This document shows, piece after piece, positions 1 through 8,246 of a stretch of DNA of 52,743 nt. The position numbers and the translations under genes were made by a program. The stretch is from Nocardiopsis sp. JB363 (GTDB taxonomy: Bacteria > Actinomycetota > Actinomycetes > Streptosporangiales > Streptosporangiaceae): NCBI RefSeq assembly GCF_900143625.1, contig NZ_FRFF01000173.1, forward strand, positions 1 to 52,743, given 5' to 3'. The notes beneath the pieces were generated by a model, which was not told the origin of the DNA, made no database searches, and saw only the letters and a list, made by a program, of their open reading frames with translations. Within the stretch, counting starts at the first letter, position 1. Each line of letters opens with the position of its first letter.

Positions 1-58
1 GGCCCCGTTGTGCTTCTTCTGCTTTGCGTTTCCGCTGGGCTTTTGAAGCGACTCTCAT
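1..58 (-). CDS. N-terminus of an unknown protein, cut by the left edge
   Basis: Reading leftwards from an ATG at 58 (a second in-frame ATG lies at 61) gives MRVASKAQRKRKAEEAQR and stays open to the edge. The strongly basic, Lys/Arg/Ala/Glu-rich start looks like the opening of a helical nucleic-acid or ribosome-associated protein, but too little is visible to name it. No strong ribosome binding site is seen. Roughly 200 bases without a convincing gene separate it from the sixA stop codon, so it would be transcribed in the same direction but separately. Confidence 0.4.
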   Translation of the reverse strand, partial: MRVASKAQRKRKAEEAQRG

Positions 59-273
59 CATCTTACATGTCTCGGGGAGTGCCCGAACCATTTCGGTGAA
101 GAAGAGGAAGTGTCTGACTCGAAGATCCGATCACGTCCACGGAGAACCCGTGTTCGCTTCGATCGAGAAGATCTAGTCCCCCTCGCGGCCTTGGGCCGTT
201 CGGAGGCGACTCGGAGAACATTACCCCCGGCGGTGGACCTACGCAACCGGAAGACTGCGTGCCGTGGGTCACA

Positions 274-747
274 TCAGTTCAGGACCTGGCCGGTGCCCGT
301 CCCAGGTGCGGTGTAGAGCCACTCCACCTCGACATCCACCGCGGCGACGGTGGCCGGAGAGAACGCCGTCATGGCCTGACTGCCGACGAACGACGCGGCC
401 ACCTGGGCGATGGTCGGGTTGTGTCCGACCACCAGGAGGGTGTTCACCGCCGGGTCCACATAGGTGACGAGTTCCAGGAGGCTGTCCGGACCGGCCAGGT
501 AGGCGGCTTCGGTGTGGTCGACCTCCGGGGACAGGTCCATGGCGCCCAGCACCCCGTCCAGCGTCTGCCGCGTGCGCGCGGCAGCGGAACAGATGACGTG
601 GTCCGGCGCGTACCCCTTCTCTTGGAGAAGTCGTCCGACTCGCTCCGCCTGGTCCCGCCCCTTGTCGTCGAGGGCACGGTCGAAGTCCATCGCCCCGAAC
701 CCGTCCTCGGCCTTCGCGTGGCGCATCAGGAGCAGTGTGCGGCTCAT
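274..747 (-). CDS. SixA-type histidine phosphatase
   Basis: 157 residues, the usual size for the SixA branch of the histidine phosphatase (phosphoglycerate mutase-like) superfamily. The N-terminal RHA motif (R9, H10) carries the phospho-accepting histidine, Arg58/Arg60 lie in the SAAARTRQT segment, and GHN (H109) supplies the second catalytic histidine. Family members remove phosphate from phosphohistidine or small phosphoesters in the cytoplasm; the substrate here is unknown. I chose the ATG at 747 because RHA then sits at the canonical distance from the start. The start codon overlaps the stop of the upstream 30-residue ORF (ATGA), so translation is probably coupled. Confidence 0.85.
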   Translation of the reverse strand: MSRTLLLMRHAKAEDGFGAMDFDRALDDKGRDQAERVGRLLQEKGYAPDHVICSAAARTRQTLDGVLGAMDLSPEVDHTEAAYLAGPDSLLELVTYVDPAVNTLLVVGHNPTIAQVAASFVGSQAMTAFSPATVAAVDVEVEWLYTAPGTGTGQVLN

Positions 748-836
748 GGGGTCACCGCCGTGGCGACCACGGCCATGAACGCCATGAAGCCGAACATGGC
801 CCCAAGGATGATGAACAGACCCTTTGCTCCCGACAC
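744..836 (-). CDS. 30-residue membrane protein upstream of sixA
   Basis: A GTG start at 836 has a strong ribosome binding site (AAAGGAG, 10 bases upstream) and encodes MSGAKGLFIILGAMFG followed by FMAFMAVVATAVTP, a single transmembrane helix with a very short tail. Its TGA overlaps the ATG of the sixA gene. From memory it resembles a short Streptomyces protein annotated as SGM_5486-family transporter-associated, which has the same K-hydrophobic-FGAML-ATIAxP layout. The function is unknown. It is below most gene-caller length limits, but the overlap and ribosome binding site argue for real expression. Confidence 0.65.
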   Translation of the reverse strand: MSGAKGLFIILGAMFGFMAFMAVVATAVTP

Positions 837-898
837 CTCGATACAACTCCTTTGTCCCAGCACCGATATCCGCTCCACCAGGGTAAGTGCGTGCACGA

Positions 899-929
899 AG
901 CGGCCGCCCGGGGGTCCCGGACGGCCGCT
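899..929 (-). terminator. Hairpin downstream of hppA
   Basis: Two 14-base arms (AGCGGCCGTCCGGG and CCCGGGCGGCCGCT on the - strand) pair with one G-U wobble around a 3-base loop, 48 bases past the hppA stop. There is no T tract, as is common for actinobacterial terminators. It separates hppA from the small ORF/sixA unit on the same strand. Confidence 0.6.
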
Positions 930-976
930 CGACGAAGGGCGGGAGACAGGAGGGCTCCCTACCCGGGGTTCATGGG

Positions 977-3436
977 TCAGCCCTTTCCGGTGTCGCCGGC
1001 GCGGGCCTCCTCCTTCCGGTTCCCCTCGGTGCCCTCACCCTTGTCACCGGAGGTGTCGTCTCCCGCCACGGGCTTCTCGTCTCCAGTGGTCTCGGGGTCG
1101 CCACCGGACTCCGGGGCTCCCTTCGGTGTGGTGTGCCCACCGATCTCGGCGAGGTCGGTCTCGGTGCCGGACCCGCGGTTCTTCGACCAAAGCACCGCAC
1201 CGACGAGCACGCCGACCGCGACGACGGTCACGCCGACCCGGAGGACGACGTTGTCCGCGTACATCACCACGGTGGGCGCCACGATCAGCGCGACCAGGTT
1301 CATTACCTTGAGCAGTGGGTTGATGGCCGGGCCGGCGGTGTCCTTGAAGGGGTCTCCGACGGTGTCACCGATGATGGTGGCCTCGTGGGCGTTCGACCCC
1401 TTGCCTCCGTGGTGTCCGTCCTCCACGAGCTTCTTGGCGTTGTCCCAAGCGCCACCGGCGTTGGACAGGAACACCGCCATGAGCACACCCGCGGCGATGG
1501 CGCCACCGAGGAAGGCTCCGAGTGGCGCGTAGCCGAAGGCGAAACCGACGGCGATCGGGGCGAGGACCGCGAGGAGACCCGGCGTGACCAGCTCCCGCAG
1601 GGAGTCCTTGGTGCAGATGTCGACGACTCGCGCGTATTCGGGGGTCTCGCTGCCGTCCATGATTCCGGGACGGGTGCGGAACTGGTTGCGCACCTCCAGG
1701 ACCACCCGCTGGGCGGCCCGGCCGACCGCCATGATGGCGAGTCCCGAGAAGAAGAACACGACGGACGCGCCGATGATGACACCGACGAGGACGTCCGGAT
1801 GGTCGAGGGACAGGGAGAAGACCTCGCCTTCGCCGAGGCGTTCCTGGACCGAGGTGCGGAACGCTCCGAAGAGTGCGGTGGCGGCGAGGACGGCGGTGGC
1901 GATCGCGATGCCCTTGGTGATCGCCTTGGTGGTGTTGCCGACGGCGTCGAGGCCGGTGAGGACCTCGGCGCCCTTGCCCTCGACGTCGCCGGACATCTCG
2001 GCGATGCCCTGGGCGTTGTCCGCGACGGGACCGAAGGTGTCCATCGCGACGATGATGCCGACGGTGGTGAGGAGCCCGGTGCCGGCGAGAGCGACGGCGA
2101 ACAGGCTGAGGGTGATGGAGCCGCCGCCGAGGAGGAACGCGGCGTAGACGGCACCGGCGATGAGCAGGGCCGAGTAGACCGCGGATTCCAGGCCGATCGA
2201 GATACCGGACAGGATGACGGTGGCCGCGCCGGTCTCGGAACTCTGACCGATGTCCTTGACGGGGCGCTTGTCGGTCTCGGTGAAGTAGCCGGTGAGGAGT
2301 TGGATGGCGGCGGCGAGTACCAGTCCGATGAGGACCGCGACGATGGCGATGAACCTCGGGTCGGGGTCGGTGCCCGCGGCGGCGATCTCTTCGAGGACTC
2401 CGTCGCTGACGCCCTTCAGCTGGTCGAAGCTGCTGGGCAGGTACCAGAAGGCGGTGCCGATGACGAGGACGGCGGAGATGGCCGCGGAAATGAAGAAGCC
2501 GCGGTTGATCGCGGTCATCGCGGTCTTGTCCTTGGCCTTGGGCGCGACGATGAAGATTCCGATGATGGCGGTGATGACACCGATCATGGGGACCAACAAC
2601 GGGAAGACGAGCCCCTCGGTGCCGAAGGCGACACGGCCGAGGATGAGCGAGGCGACGAGGACCACCGCGTAGGACTCGAACAGGTCGGCGGCCATACCGG
2701 CGCAGTCACCCACGTTGTCACCGACGTTGTCGGCGATGGTGGCCGCGTTTCGGGGGTCGTCCTCGGGGATGCCCTGTTCGACCTTGCCCACGAGGTCGGC
2801 GCCGACGTCGGCGGCCTTGGTGAAGATGCCACCGCCCACACGCATGAACATCGCGAGGAGGGCCGCGCCGAAGCCGAAGCCCTCCAGCACGATGGGGGCG
2901 TTCTCCCGGTAGATGAGGACCACGAGCGCGGCACCGAGCAGACCGAGGCCGACGGTGATCATGCCGGCGACACCACCGGTGCGGAACGCGATGCGCATGG
3001 CGGTACGGCCGTCCTCCTCTCCACCGCCACGGGCCGCGGCGGCCACGCGGACGTTGCCGCGGACCGCGAGCCACATTCCGATGAAGCCCGTGGCCGCGGA
3101 GAGTCCGGCGCCGAGGGCGAAGAACAACGATCGGCCGATGGCGATGGCCCACGTGTCGGCGTGCAGTAGAAGCAGTAGAAGCGGAATGGCGACGATGAAG
3201 ACCGCGAGAGTACGGAACTGTCGTTTCAGGTAGGCCGCGGCGCCATCTTGAATGGCGACCGCGATGTTACGCATTCGGTCGGTGCCCTGCCCGGCGGCGA
3301 GTACCTCACGTACGAGCATCCCCGCTATGGCGAGCGCGAGGAGCGCGACCACCATGACGACGATGACGAGGGTGAGGTCCCTGCCTTCCAAGGCCAAGGC
3401 CATGCCACTTTCCGTGGCGAGGTTGAGCCCAGACAA
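977..3436 (-). CDS. hppA: Membrane-bound proton-translocating pyrophosphatase, K+-independent type
   Basis: 819 residues, a full-length H+-pumping inorganic pyrophosphatase with about 16 membrane helices that hydrolyses PPi to drive protons across the membrane. The substrate-binding signature DVGADLVGKVE (around 210-220) and the acidic DNVGDNVGDCAGMAADLFES segment are intact. GNTTKA places lysine at about residue 504, the marker of K+-independent enzymes; K+-dependent ones have alanine there. The last ~65 residues are a hydrophilic, Gly/Glu/Thr-rich tail beyond the normal end. The start is TTG at 3436, chosen because AAGGAGG lies 6-7 bases upstream. It is monocistronic, with a hairpin terminator downstream. 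Confidence 0.95.
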   Translation of the reverse strand: MSGLNLATESGMALALEGRDLTLVIVVMVVALLALAIAGMLVREVLAAGQGTDRMRNIAVAIQDGAAAYLKRQFRTLAVFIVAIPLLLLLLHADTWAIAIGRSLFFALGAGLSAATGFIGMWLAVRGNVRVAAAARGGGEEDGRTAMRIAFRTGGVAGMITVGLGLLGAALVVLIYRENAPIVLEGFGFGAALLAMFMRVGGGIFTKAADVGADLVGKVEQGIPEDDPRNAATIADNVGDNVGDCAGMAADLFESYAVVLVASLILGRVAFGTEGLVFPLLVPMIGVITAIIGIFIVAPKAKDKTAMTAINRGFFISAAISAVLVIGTAFWYLPSSFDQLKGVSDGVLEEIAAAGTDPDPRFIAIVAVLIGLVLAAAIQLLTGYFTETDKRPVKDIGQSSETGAATVILSGISIGLESAVYSALLIAGAVYAAFLLGGGSITLSLFAVALAGTGLLTTVGIIVAMDTFGPVADNAQGIAEMSGDVEGKGAEVLTGLDAVGNTTKAITKGIAIATAVLAATALFGAFRTSVQERLGEGEVFSLSLDHPDVLVGVIIGASVVFFFSGLAIMAVGRAAQRVVLEVRNQFRTRPGIMDGSETPEYARVVDICTKDSLRELVTPGLLAVLAPIAVGFAFGYAPLGAFLGGAIAAGVLMAVFLSNAGGAWDNAKKLVEDGHHGGKGSNAHEATIIGDTVGDPFKDTAGPAINPLLKVMNLVALIVAPTVVMYADNVVLRVGVTVVAVGVLVGAVLWSKNRGSGTETDLAEIGGHTTPKGAPESGGDPETTGDEKPVAGDDTSGDKGEGTEGNRKEEARAGDTGKG

Positions 3437-3942
3437 TCCGTCCTCCTTGAGACGGGCACATCCTTTTCGGCCCCCTCATCGAAGGTGTGCGGAACAGCCG
3501 CCTCTTGGGCTCCGGTGCCGCGCACCGCCGTATGCGTTCCACCGCCCACAGGGGTATTGAGCTGGGGCGACATCACGCGGGTCGGGGTCGAAGCGGTGCC
3601 ACCTTTCTGTGTGGTGCACGCCGCCCGCGTGACGAACCCACGAGCGGTGATCCGGGGATTGTACGCACGCGGGAGTGTAAATAAGAGGGCCGGTTCGCCA
3701 TTTCCCCAAGTGGGGTTGAAGATGTGATCCCATGGTGATCTCGGGATTCGGATTAATGGCCTTGTTCGGCTTTTTAGCCTCACATAATGTCGCATAATGC
3801 GATAGCACCATTTTTACGGCAAAGCACGCATCCAGGCATAAATCAGAAATGACCCTCGGTAGTCAATGTGACCGCAGGAGCCTCAGGGGCCTCATGAACC
3901 CCTGTCATACCGCGTGGGAAGCGGGTTTCGGTCCGGTCGGAA
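3437..3942. other. Non-coding interval upstream of hppA
   Basis: About 500 bases with no convincing gene. Positions 3720-3860 are strikingly AT-rich for this genome and probably hold the hppA promoter, implying a 5' leader of 300 bases or more. A small inverted repeat, CAGGGG at 3884-3889 and CCCCTG at 3899-3904, lies between the DUF309 stop and this AT-rich patch and may end the DUF309 transcript. I recognise no RNA family in the leader. Confidence 0.5.
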
Positions 3943-4446
3943 TTAAGCCGAGCGGAGCCGCATTCCGGAGGGGTCGATATCGTCCCCGGAGGTCGCACGA
4001 CCGGTGTCGAGATCCTCCGCCAGGTCCCGCGCGAAAGCGGCGATCCCCGCCACGTCCACGCCGTGTGGAGCGTCCGGACCGAACTCCTCCACCCGGTCGG
4101 CGCCTCGGCGCAACAGCCGTGCCGCGCCCACGCGATTACCGCGCTGGGCGTGGGTGACCCCGACCGCGGTCTGCGCCAGTCCGCGCCACAGCTCCCGTTC
4201 CTGTTCCGGGGACGACTTCCAGACCGCTTCGAGCACTTCGTGCGCGGTGAACGCGTATCCCTGGTCCAAGAGCCGCTGAGCCTCGCTCAGGCCCTCCTCC
4301 ACGGTGAACTCGGCGTCGTCCGGCACACGTTCGACCTCACCCTGACTGCCGTGTGGCATCGGGCGCCCGTACCGATCACGGGGCCGCTGGTTCTGTGCCC
4401 GGCCGACCTCGTTACGGTCTCGTTCTTCCTCGGTCCCTGTCGTCAT
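3943..4446 (-). CDS. DUF309 family protein
   Basis: 167 residues. After a charged, Arg/Gln-rich N-terminal ~45 residues comes the DUF309 helical core: EGLSEAQRLLDQGYAFTAHE, then VLEAVWKSSPEQERELWRGL, AQTAVGVTHAQRGN and GAARLLRRG. The HE, W and Q positions are the conserved signature. The biochemical role is unknown; the fold is a compact helical bundle related to small metal- or tRNA-associated proteins. It is the last gene of a - strand run, 7 bases past the hydrolase stop, so it is probably co-transcribed with the hydrolase and the holin-like gene. Confidence 0.75.
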   Translation of the reverse strand: MTTGTEEERDRNEVGRAQNQRPRDRYGRPMPHGSQGEVERVPDDAEFTVEEGLSEAQRLLDQGYAFTAHEVLEAVWKSSPEQERELWRGLAQTAVGVTHAQRGNRVGAARLLRRGADRVEEFGPDAPHGVDVAGIAAFARDLAEDLDTGRATSGDDIDPSGMRLRSA

Positions 4447-4453
4447 CGCTGCC

Positions 4454-5362
4454 TCACCGCCGCTCGCCGTCGATCTCCCGCACCCACCCTACGAGAGCAT
4501 CGTCGACATGACGCGGCCGCTCCTCGTGTGGGAAGTGGCCGGCACCGACCACCGACTCCCATCGATAGGGGCCCGCGACCAGTCGGCCCGAGGACCGAGC
4601 GACCTTCGGTGGACAGACCGGGTCCAGGGAACCGTGCAGTTGGAGGACGGGGACGCGCACCGGTGCACGCATGCGGTGGGCGTACCGGAGTCCGTCCGCG
4701 CGCCACGCCGACCGGAAGATCCAACGGTGGTACTCCAACGAGCAGTGCGAGACCTTCGGGATCGAGAAGGCGAGCCGGTAGCGTTCCTCGGCCTCTCGGT
4801 CCGGCCATCCCGGGGCCGACCAGGCGTCGAGGAGCTCGCCCACGCGCACGCAGCCGTCGGCGAGCAGTCGGTGTTCGGGGAGGATCGGCAGTTGGGCGCG
4901 GAGCATGTGCCGTGTGCCCGGCCCCGGTGGAAAGAGGATGCGGGCGGCGCGTCGGGGGTGGGGCGCCGACACCGCCGCCAGGGCTCGGATCACACCCGGA
5001 TGGTAGGCGGTCATGGTCCACCCGATCAGCCCGCCCACCCCGTGTCCGACCACGACGGCCTCGGCGGAGCCGAGGGCACGGATCAGGCCGGCCATGTCCT
5101 GTGCCAGACCCACCAGGTCGTATCCCCGCGGGGTCTTGTCGCTGGCCCCGTAGCCCCGTAGGTCCACGGCGACGGCCCGGTACCCGGCTTCGGCCAAGGC
5201 GGTCATCTGAGCCCGCCACGCCCACCAGAACTGGGGGAAGCCGTGCAGGAGGAGGACGAGCGGACCCTCACCGAGTTCGGCCACGTGGAACCGGGCTCCG
5301 GCGGCGCCGACCGTCCGGTGGGTCCAGGGACCGTCCACATAGGCGGCCGAGTCGTCCAGCAC
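4454..5362 (-). CDS. Alpha/beta hydrolase-fold protein lacking the nucleophile
   Basis: About 302 residues with the epoxide hydrolase/haloperoxidase-like fold: the oxyanion-side HGFPQ motif (40-44), a VDLRGYGASDKTPRGYDL strand-loop, and VGAGHFPHEE carrying the C-terminal histidine. The nucleophile elbow reads GHGVG at 106-110. In GxNxG the centre residue should be Asp or Ser but is glycine (G108), so normal covalent catalysis is not expected. The start is taken as GTG 5362, which overlaps the end of the upstream holin-like gene. Frames further upstream run inside that gene and encode low-complexity Pro/Arg sequence. It may be a pseudo-enzyme or use another mechanism. Confidence 0.75.
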   Translation of the reverse strand: MLDDSAAYVDGPWTHRTVGAAGARFHVAELGEGPLVLLLHGFPQFWWAWRAQMTALAEAGYRAVAVDLRGYGASDKTPRGYDLVGLAQDMAGLIRALGSAEAVVVGHGVGGLIGWTMTAYHPGVIRALAAVSAPHPRRAARILFPPGPGTRHMLRAQLPILPEHRLLADGCVRVGELLDAWSAPGWPDREAEERYRLAFSIPKVSHCSLEYHRWIFRSAWRADGLRYAHRMRAPVRVPVLQLHGSLDPVCPPKVARSSGRLVAGPYRWESVVGAGHFPHEERPRHVDDALVGWVREIDGERR

Positions 5363-5372
5363 CCGCGGGTCG

Positions 5373-5876
5373 CTAGCTGTTCGTGACGGCGGTGGCCCCA
5401 CCCGCGGCGGTGGCCCCACCGGCGGTGGTGGTCTCGACCTCGTCCTTGGGCGGACGGATCTCCCCACGCAGGATGCCCACCAGTCGGGAGGTGGTGAGCG
5501 CGGTACGGGCCAGGCCCTGGCGACGGCGCAGGTTGATGACGGCGAACAGGACGAAGATCAGCGCGATCAGCAGGTAAAAGCCGGTGACGGCCAGGAAGGA
5601 GGTCCAGTACTGCCAACCGAAGACCTCGGCCAGGAAGAATCCGGCGGTGATGGAGAAGAGGATCGCGACGAGGTGCAGGATGACACCGGCGGCGCCGAAC
5701 TCACCGACGCTCTTGCCGATCCTGACGGCGTCCGCCTTGGCCTCAAGCTTGGCGAGCCTGAGTTCGAGCTTGACCAGCCGAGAGAGGTTGTCGGTGGCGT
5801 CGGTGACCAGTTCACCGATGGAACGTTCGGGGTCTCCGGCATCGCCAGGTCGGCCGGTACCCGGCTTGTCCACCAT
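5373..5876 (-). CDS. Phage-holin-like (DUF1469) membrane protein
   Basis: 167 residues. The N-terminus is hydrophilic and followed by an amphipathic helical segment (LVTDATDNLSRLVKLEL, RLAKLEAKADAVR). Two membrane helices follow, roughly AGVILHLVAILFSITAGFF and FLAVTGFYLLIALIFVLF, and then a basic cytoplasmic tail ending in Thr/Ala/Gly repeats. This is the actinobacterial holin superfamily 6 (DUF1469) layout. Despite the name these chromosomal proteins are not phage lysis genes, and their role is unclear. ATG 5876 was chosen over upstream starts because AAGGGA precedes it. It heads a three-gene - strand operon. Confidence 0.75.
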   Translation of the reverse strand: MVDKPGTGRPGDAGDPERSIGELVTDATDNLSRLVKLELRLAKLEAKADAVRIGKSVGEFGAAGVILHLVAILFSITAGFFLAEVFGWQYWTSFLAVTGFYLLIALIFVLFAVINLRRRQGLARTALTTSRLVGILRGEIRPPKDEVETTTAGGATAAGGATAVTNS

Positions 5877-6007
5877 CGTGGGGGTTCCCTTCTCTCGGTC
5901 CGAACACGCGGATGATCCTCCGCATCTTCGCACATGCCGTACCACTGATGTCTCTCACGGCACGCAAAACGGCGTGCTTCGGTTCCGGTGGTGAGTGAGC
6001 GATCGAA

Positions 6008-6041
6008 GGCGCCCCACCCCCGGGGGAGGGGGAGGGGCGCC
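6008..6041 (-). terminator. Terminator hairpin after acs
   Basis: GGCGCCCC at 6008-6015 pairs with GGGGCGCC at 6034-6041, 29 bases beyond the acetyl-CoA synthetase stop on the - strand. The 18-base C/G-rich loop can extend the stem. There is no T tract. Confidence 0.55.
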
Positions 6042-6069
6042 GTGGGTCCTTCGGTGGTCCGACTCCGCG

Positions 6070-8040
6070 TCAGCCGTCCTTCTTGACCGAGGGCAGCTGC
6101 TTGGCGATCACGTCCATGATCGACGAGTCGGTCAGGGTGGAGGTGTCACCGACGTCCCGGTTCTCGGCGATGTCGCGCAGCAGACGCCGCATGATCTTGC
6201 CGGATCGGGTCTTGGGCAGTTCCGGAACCGCGAGAAGACGGGCGGGCTTGGCGATCGGTCCGAGCGAGGTGCCGACGTGGTTGCGCAGCTCCTGGACCAG
6301 CTCGTCCGGGACCTCCTCGTTACCGCCTCGCAGGATGACGAAGCCGACGATCGCCTGACCCGTCACCTTGTCGGCGGCTCCGACGACCGCCGCCTCGGCG
6401 ACCTTCGGGTGGGAGACGAGCGCGGACTCCACCTCGGTGGTGGAGATGTTGTGGCCGGAGACGAGCATGACGTCGTCCACGCGGCCGAGCAGCCACATGT
6501 CACCGTCCTCGTCCTTCTTGGCACCGTCGCCGGGGAAGTAGAGGCCTTCGAAGCGCGACCAGTAGGTGTCCCTGTAGCGCTGGTCGTCGCCCCAGATACC
6601 GCGGAGCATGGCCGGCCAGGGTTCGCGGATGACGATGAAGCCACCCTCGCCGTCAGGCACGGATCGGCCTTGTTCGTCGACGACGTCGGCGTCGATACCC
6701 GGAATCGCGCCCATCGCGGCACCGGGCTTGCCCGAGGTGACACCGGGCAGCGGGCTGACCATGATGGCGCCGGTCTCGGTCTGCCACCAGGTGTCCACGA
6801 CCGGGGTGGTGCCGCCGCCGATGTGCTCCCGGTACCACATGTAGGCCTCGGGGTTGATCGGCTCACCGACCGAGCCGATGACGCGCAGGCTCGACAGGTC
6901 GTACTTCGCGGGGACCTCGTCGCCCCACTTCATGAAGGTACGGATCGCGGTGGGCGCCATGTAGGCGATCGTGACCTTGTACTTCTCGATGATCTCCCAG
7001 AAGCGGCCCTTGTGCGGGGTGTCCGGGGTGCCTTCGTACATGACCACGGTCGCCGCGTTGGAGAGCGGTCCATAGACGATGTACGAGTGGCCGGTGACCC
7101 AGCCGATGTCGGCGGCGCACCAGTAGACGTCGGTCTCCGGCTTGAGGTCGAAGACCGCCCAGTGCGTGTAGGAGGCCTGGGTGAGGTACCCGCCGGTGGT
7201 GTGCAGGATGCCCTTGGGCTTGGCCGTGGTCCCGCTGGTGTACATGATGTACAGCGGGTCCTCTGCGTCGTGGGCCTCCGGGGTGTGCTCGCTGCTCGCG
7301 GAGCCGACGGCGTCATGCCACCACACGTCACGGTCGGTCCACTCGACGTCCTGGCCGGTGCGACGGACCACGAGGACGTTCTCGACATCGGGCCGGTTCG
7401 CGACGGCCTCGTCCACGGCGGGCTTGAGGGCGCTGGGCTTGCCGCGTCGGTAACCACCGTCGGCGGTGATGACGAGCTTGGCCTGGCTGTCGTCGATGCG
7501 CTGGCCGATGGCATCGCCGGAGAATCCGCCGAAGACGACCATGTGCACGGCACCGATGCGGGCACAGGCGAGCATGGCGACGACCGTCTCCGGGATCATC
7601 GGCATGTAGATGGCCACCCGGTCGCCCTTTTCCACACCGAGCGCGGTGATGGCGTTGGCGGCCTGGGAGACCTGGTCCTTGAGGTCGGCGTAGGTGAGGG
7701 TGCGGCTGTCACCGGGCTCGCCCTCCCACTGGATGGCGGCGCGGTCACCGAGTCCGGCGTCGACGTGACGGTCCACGCAGTTGACGGAAGCGTTGATCTT
7801 GCCGCCGACGAACCACTTCGCGTAGGGCGGGTCCCAGTCCAGAACGGTGTCCCACTCGCGATCCCACTGGAGCCTGCGGGCCTGCTCCTCCCAGAAGCCG
7901 AGTCGGTCGGCGGCCGCGGCGTCATAGGCGTCCGCCTTGACGTTGGCGTTCGCGGCGAGCTCCGCCGGCGGCGGGAAGCTACGGGTTTCGTGGAGAAGGT
8001 TGGACAGTGTCTCCTGGCTCGGGGGAGTGCTGTCGGCCAC
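6070..8040 (-). CDS. acsA: Acetyl-CoA synthetase
   Basis: 656 residues, standard length for AMP-forming acetate-CoA ligase, which converts acetate, ATP and CoA to acetyl-CoA via acetyl-AMP. The adenylate-forming P-loop YTSGTTAKPKG, the YxxGDxA-like YFPGDGAKKDEDG, and the C-terminal PKTRSGKIMRR, whose Lys is the site acetylated in homologues, are all present. The GTG start at 8040 was chosen for the AAGGAG site upstream and because the family N-terminus begins there; earlier in-frame ATGs lack a ribosome binding site. It is divergent from the Fic-like gene, sharing a ~200-base intergenic region. Confidence 0.95.
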   Translation of the reverse strand: MADSTPPSQETLSNLLHETRSFPPPAELAANANVKADAYDAAAADRLGFWEEQARRLQWDREWDTVLDWDPPYAKWFVGGKINASVNCVDRHVDAGLGDRAAIQWEGEPGDSRTLTYADLKDQVSQAANAITALGVEKGDRVAIYMPMIPETVVAMLACARIGAVHMVVFGGFSGDAIGQRIDDSQAKLVITADGGYRRGKPSALKPAVDEAVANRPDVENVLVVRRTGQDVEWTDRDVWWHDAVGSASSEHTPEAHDAEDPLYIMYTSGTTAKPKGILHTTGGYLTQASYTHWAVFDLKPETDVYWCAADIGWVTGHSYIVYGPLSNAATVVMYEGTPDTPHKGRFWEIIEKYKVTIAYMAPTAIRTFMKWGDEVPAKYDLSSLRVIGSVGEPINPEAYMWYREHIGGGTTPVVDTWWQTETGAIMVSPLPGVTSGKPGAAMGAIPGIDADVVDEQGRSVPDGEGGFIVIREPWPAMLRGIWGDDQRYRDTYWSRFEGLYFPGDGAKKDEDGDMWLLGRVDDVMLVSGHNISTTEVESALVSHPKVAEAAVVGAADKVTGQAIVGFVILRGGNEEVPDELVQELRNHVGTSLGPIAKPARLLAVPELPKTRSGKIMRRLLRDIAENRDVGDTSTLTDSSIMDVIAKQLPSVKKDG

Positions 8041-8232
8041 TGTGATTCTCCTTACGTTGGCGATTGACACCCAATTAATCATGCGACCCGAAGCTCGTGA
8101 ACAGCCGGGTCTTGGTCCAGCGGCGGTGGGCGCCGGGCGAGCGCCGAACGGTCGACGAGCGGTCGTCGGTCCGCGATGAACGGTCTTCCCATGACCTGGC
8201 CGGGCATGTGAACGGCCGGTATTACCGCCGCG

Positions 8233-8238
8233 TAGTGT
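8233..8238 (+). promoter_or_regulatory. Probable -10 box for a leaderless Fic-like transcript
   Basis: TAGTGT lies 8 bases before the GTG at 8247, the spacing expected if transcription starts at or within a base or two of the start codon. A GGGAG stretch between them is too close to the GTG to act as a ribosome binding site, which also favours leaderless expression. Confidence 0.4.
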
Positions 8239-8246
8239 TGGGAGAC

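Noticed and set aside
887..3169. Long + strand open frame opposite hppA
   Set aside because: Antisense shadow caused by GC-rich third codon positions; low-complexity Asp/Gly/Glu sequence with no domain, while hppA on the other strand is unmistakable.
5373..5876. Holin-like gene as evidence of a prophage
   Set aside because: No phage structural, lysis or integration genes nearby; DUF1469 proteins are ordinary chromosomal genes in actinobacteria.
5995..8067. Long + strand open frame opposite acsA
   Set aside because: Same shadow effect: no domain, repetitive Asp/Val/Gly composition, and no ribosome binding site.
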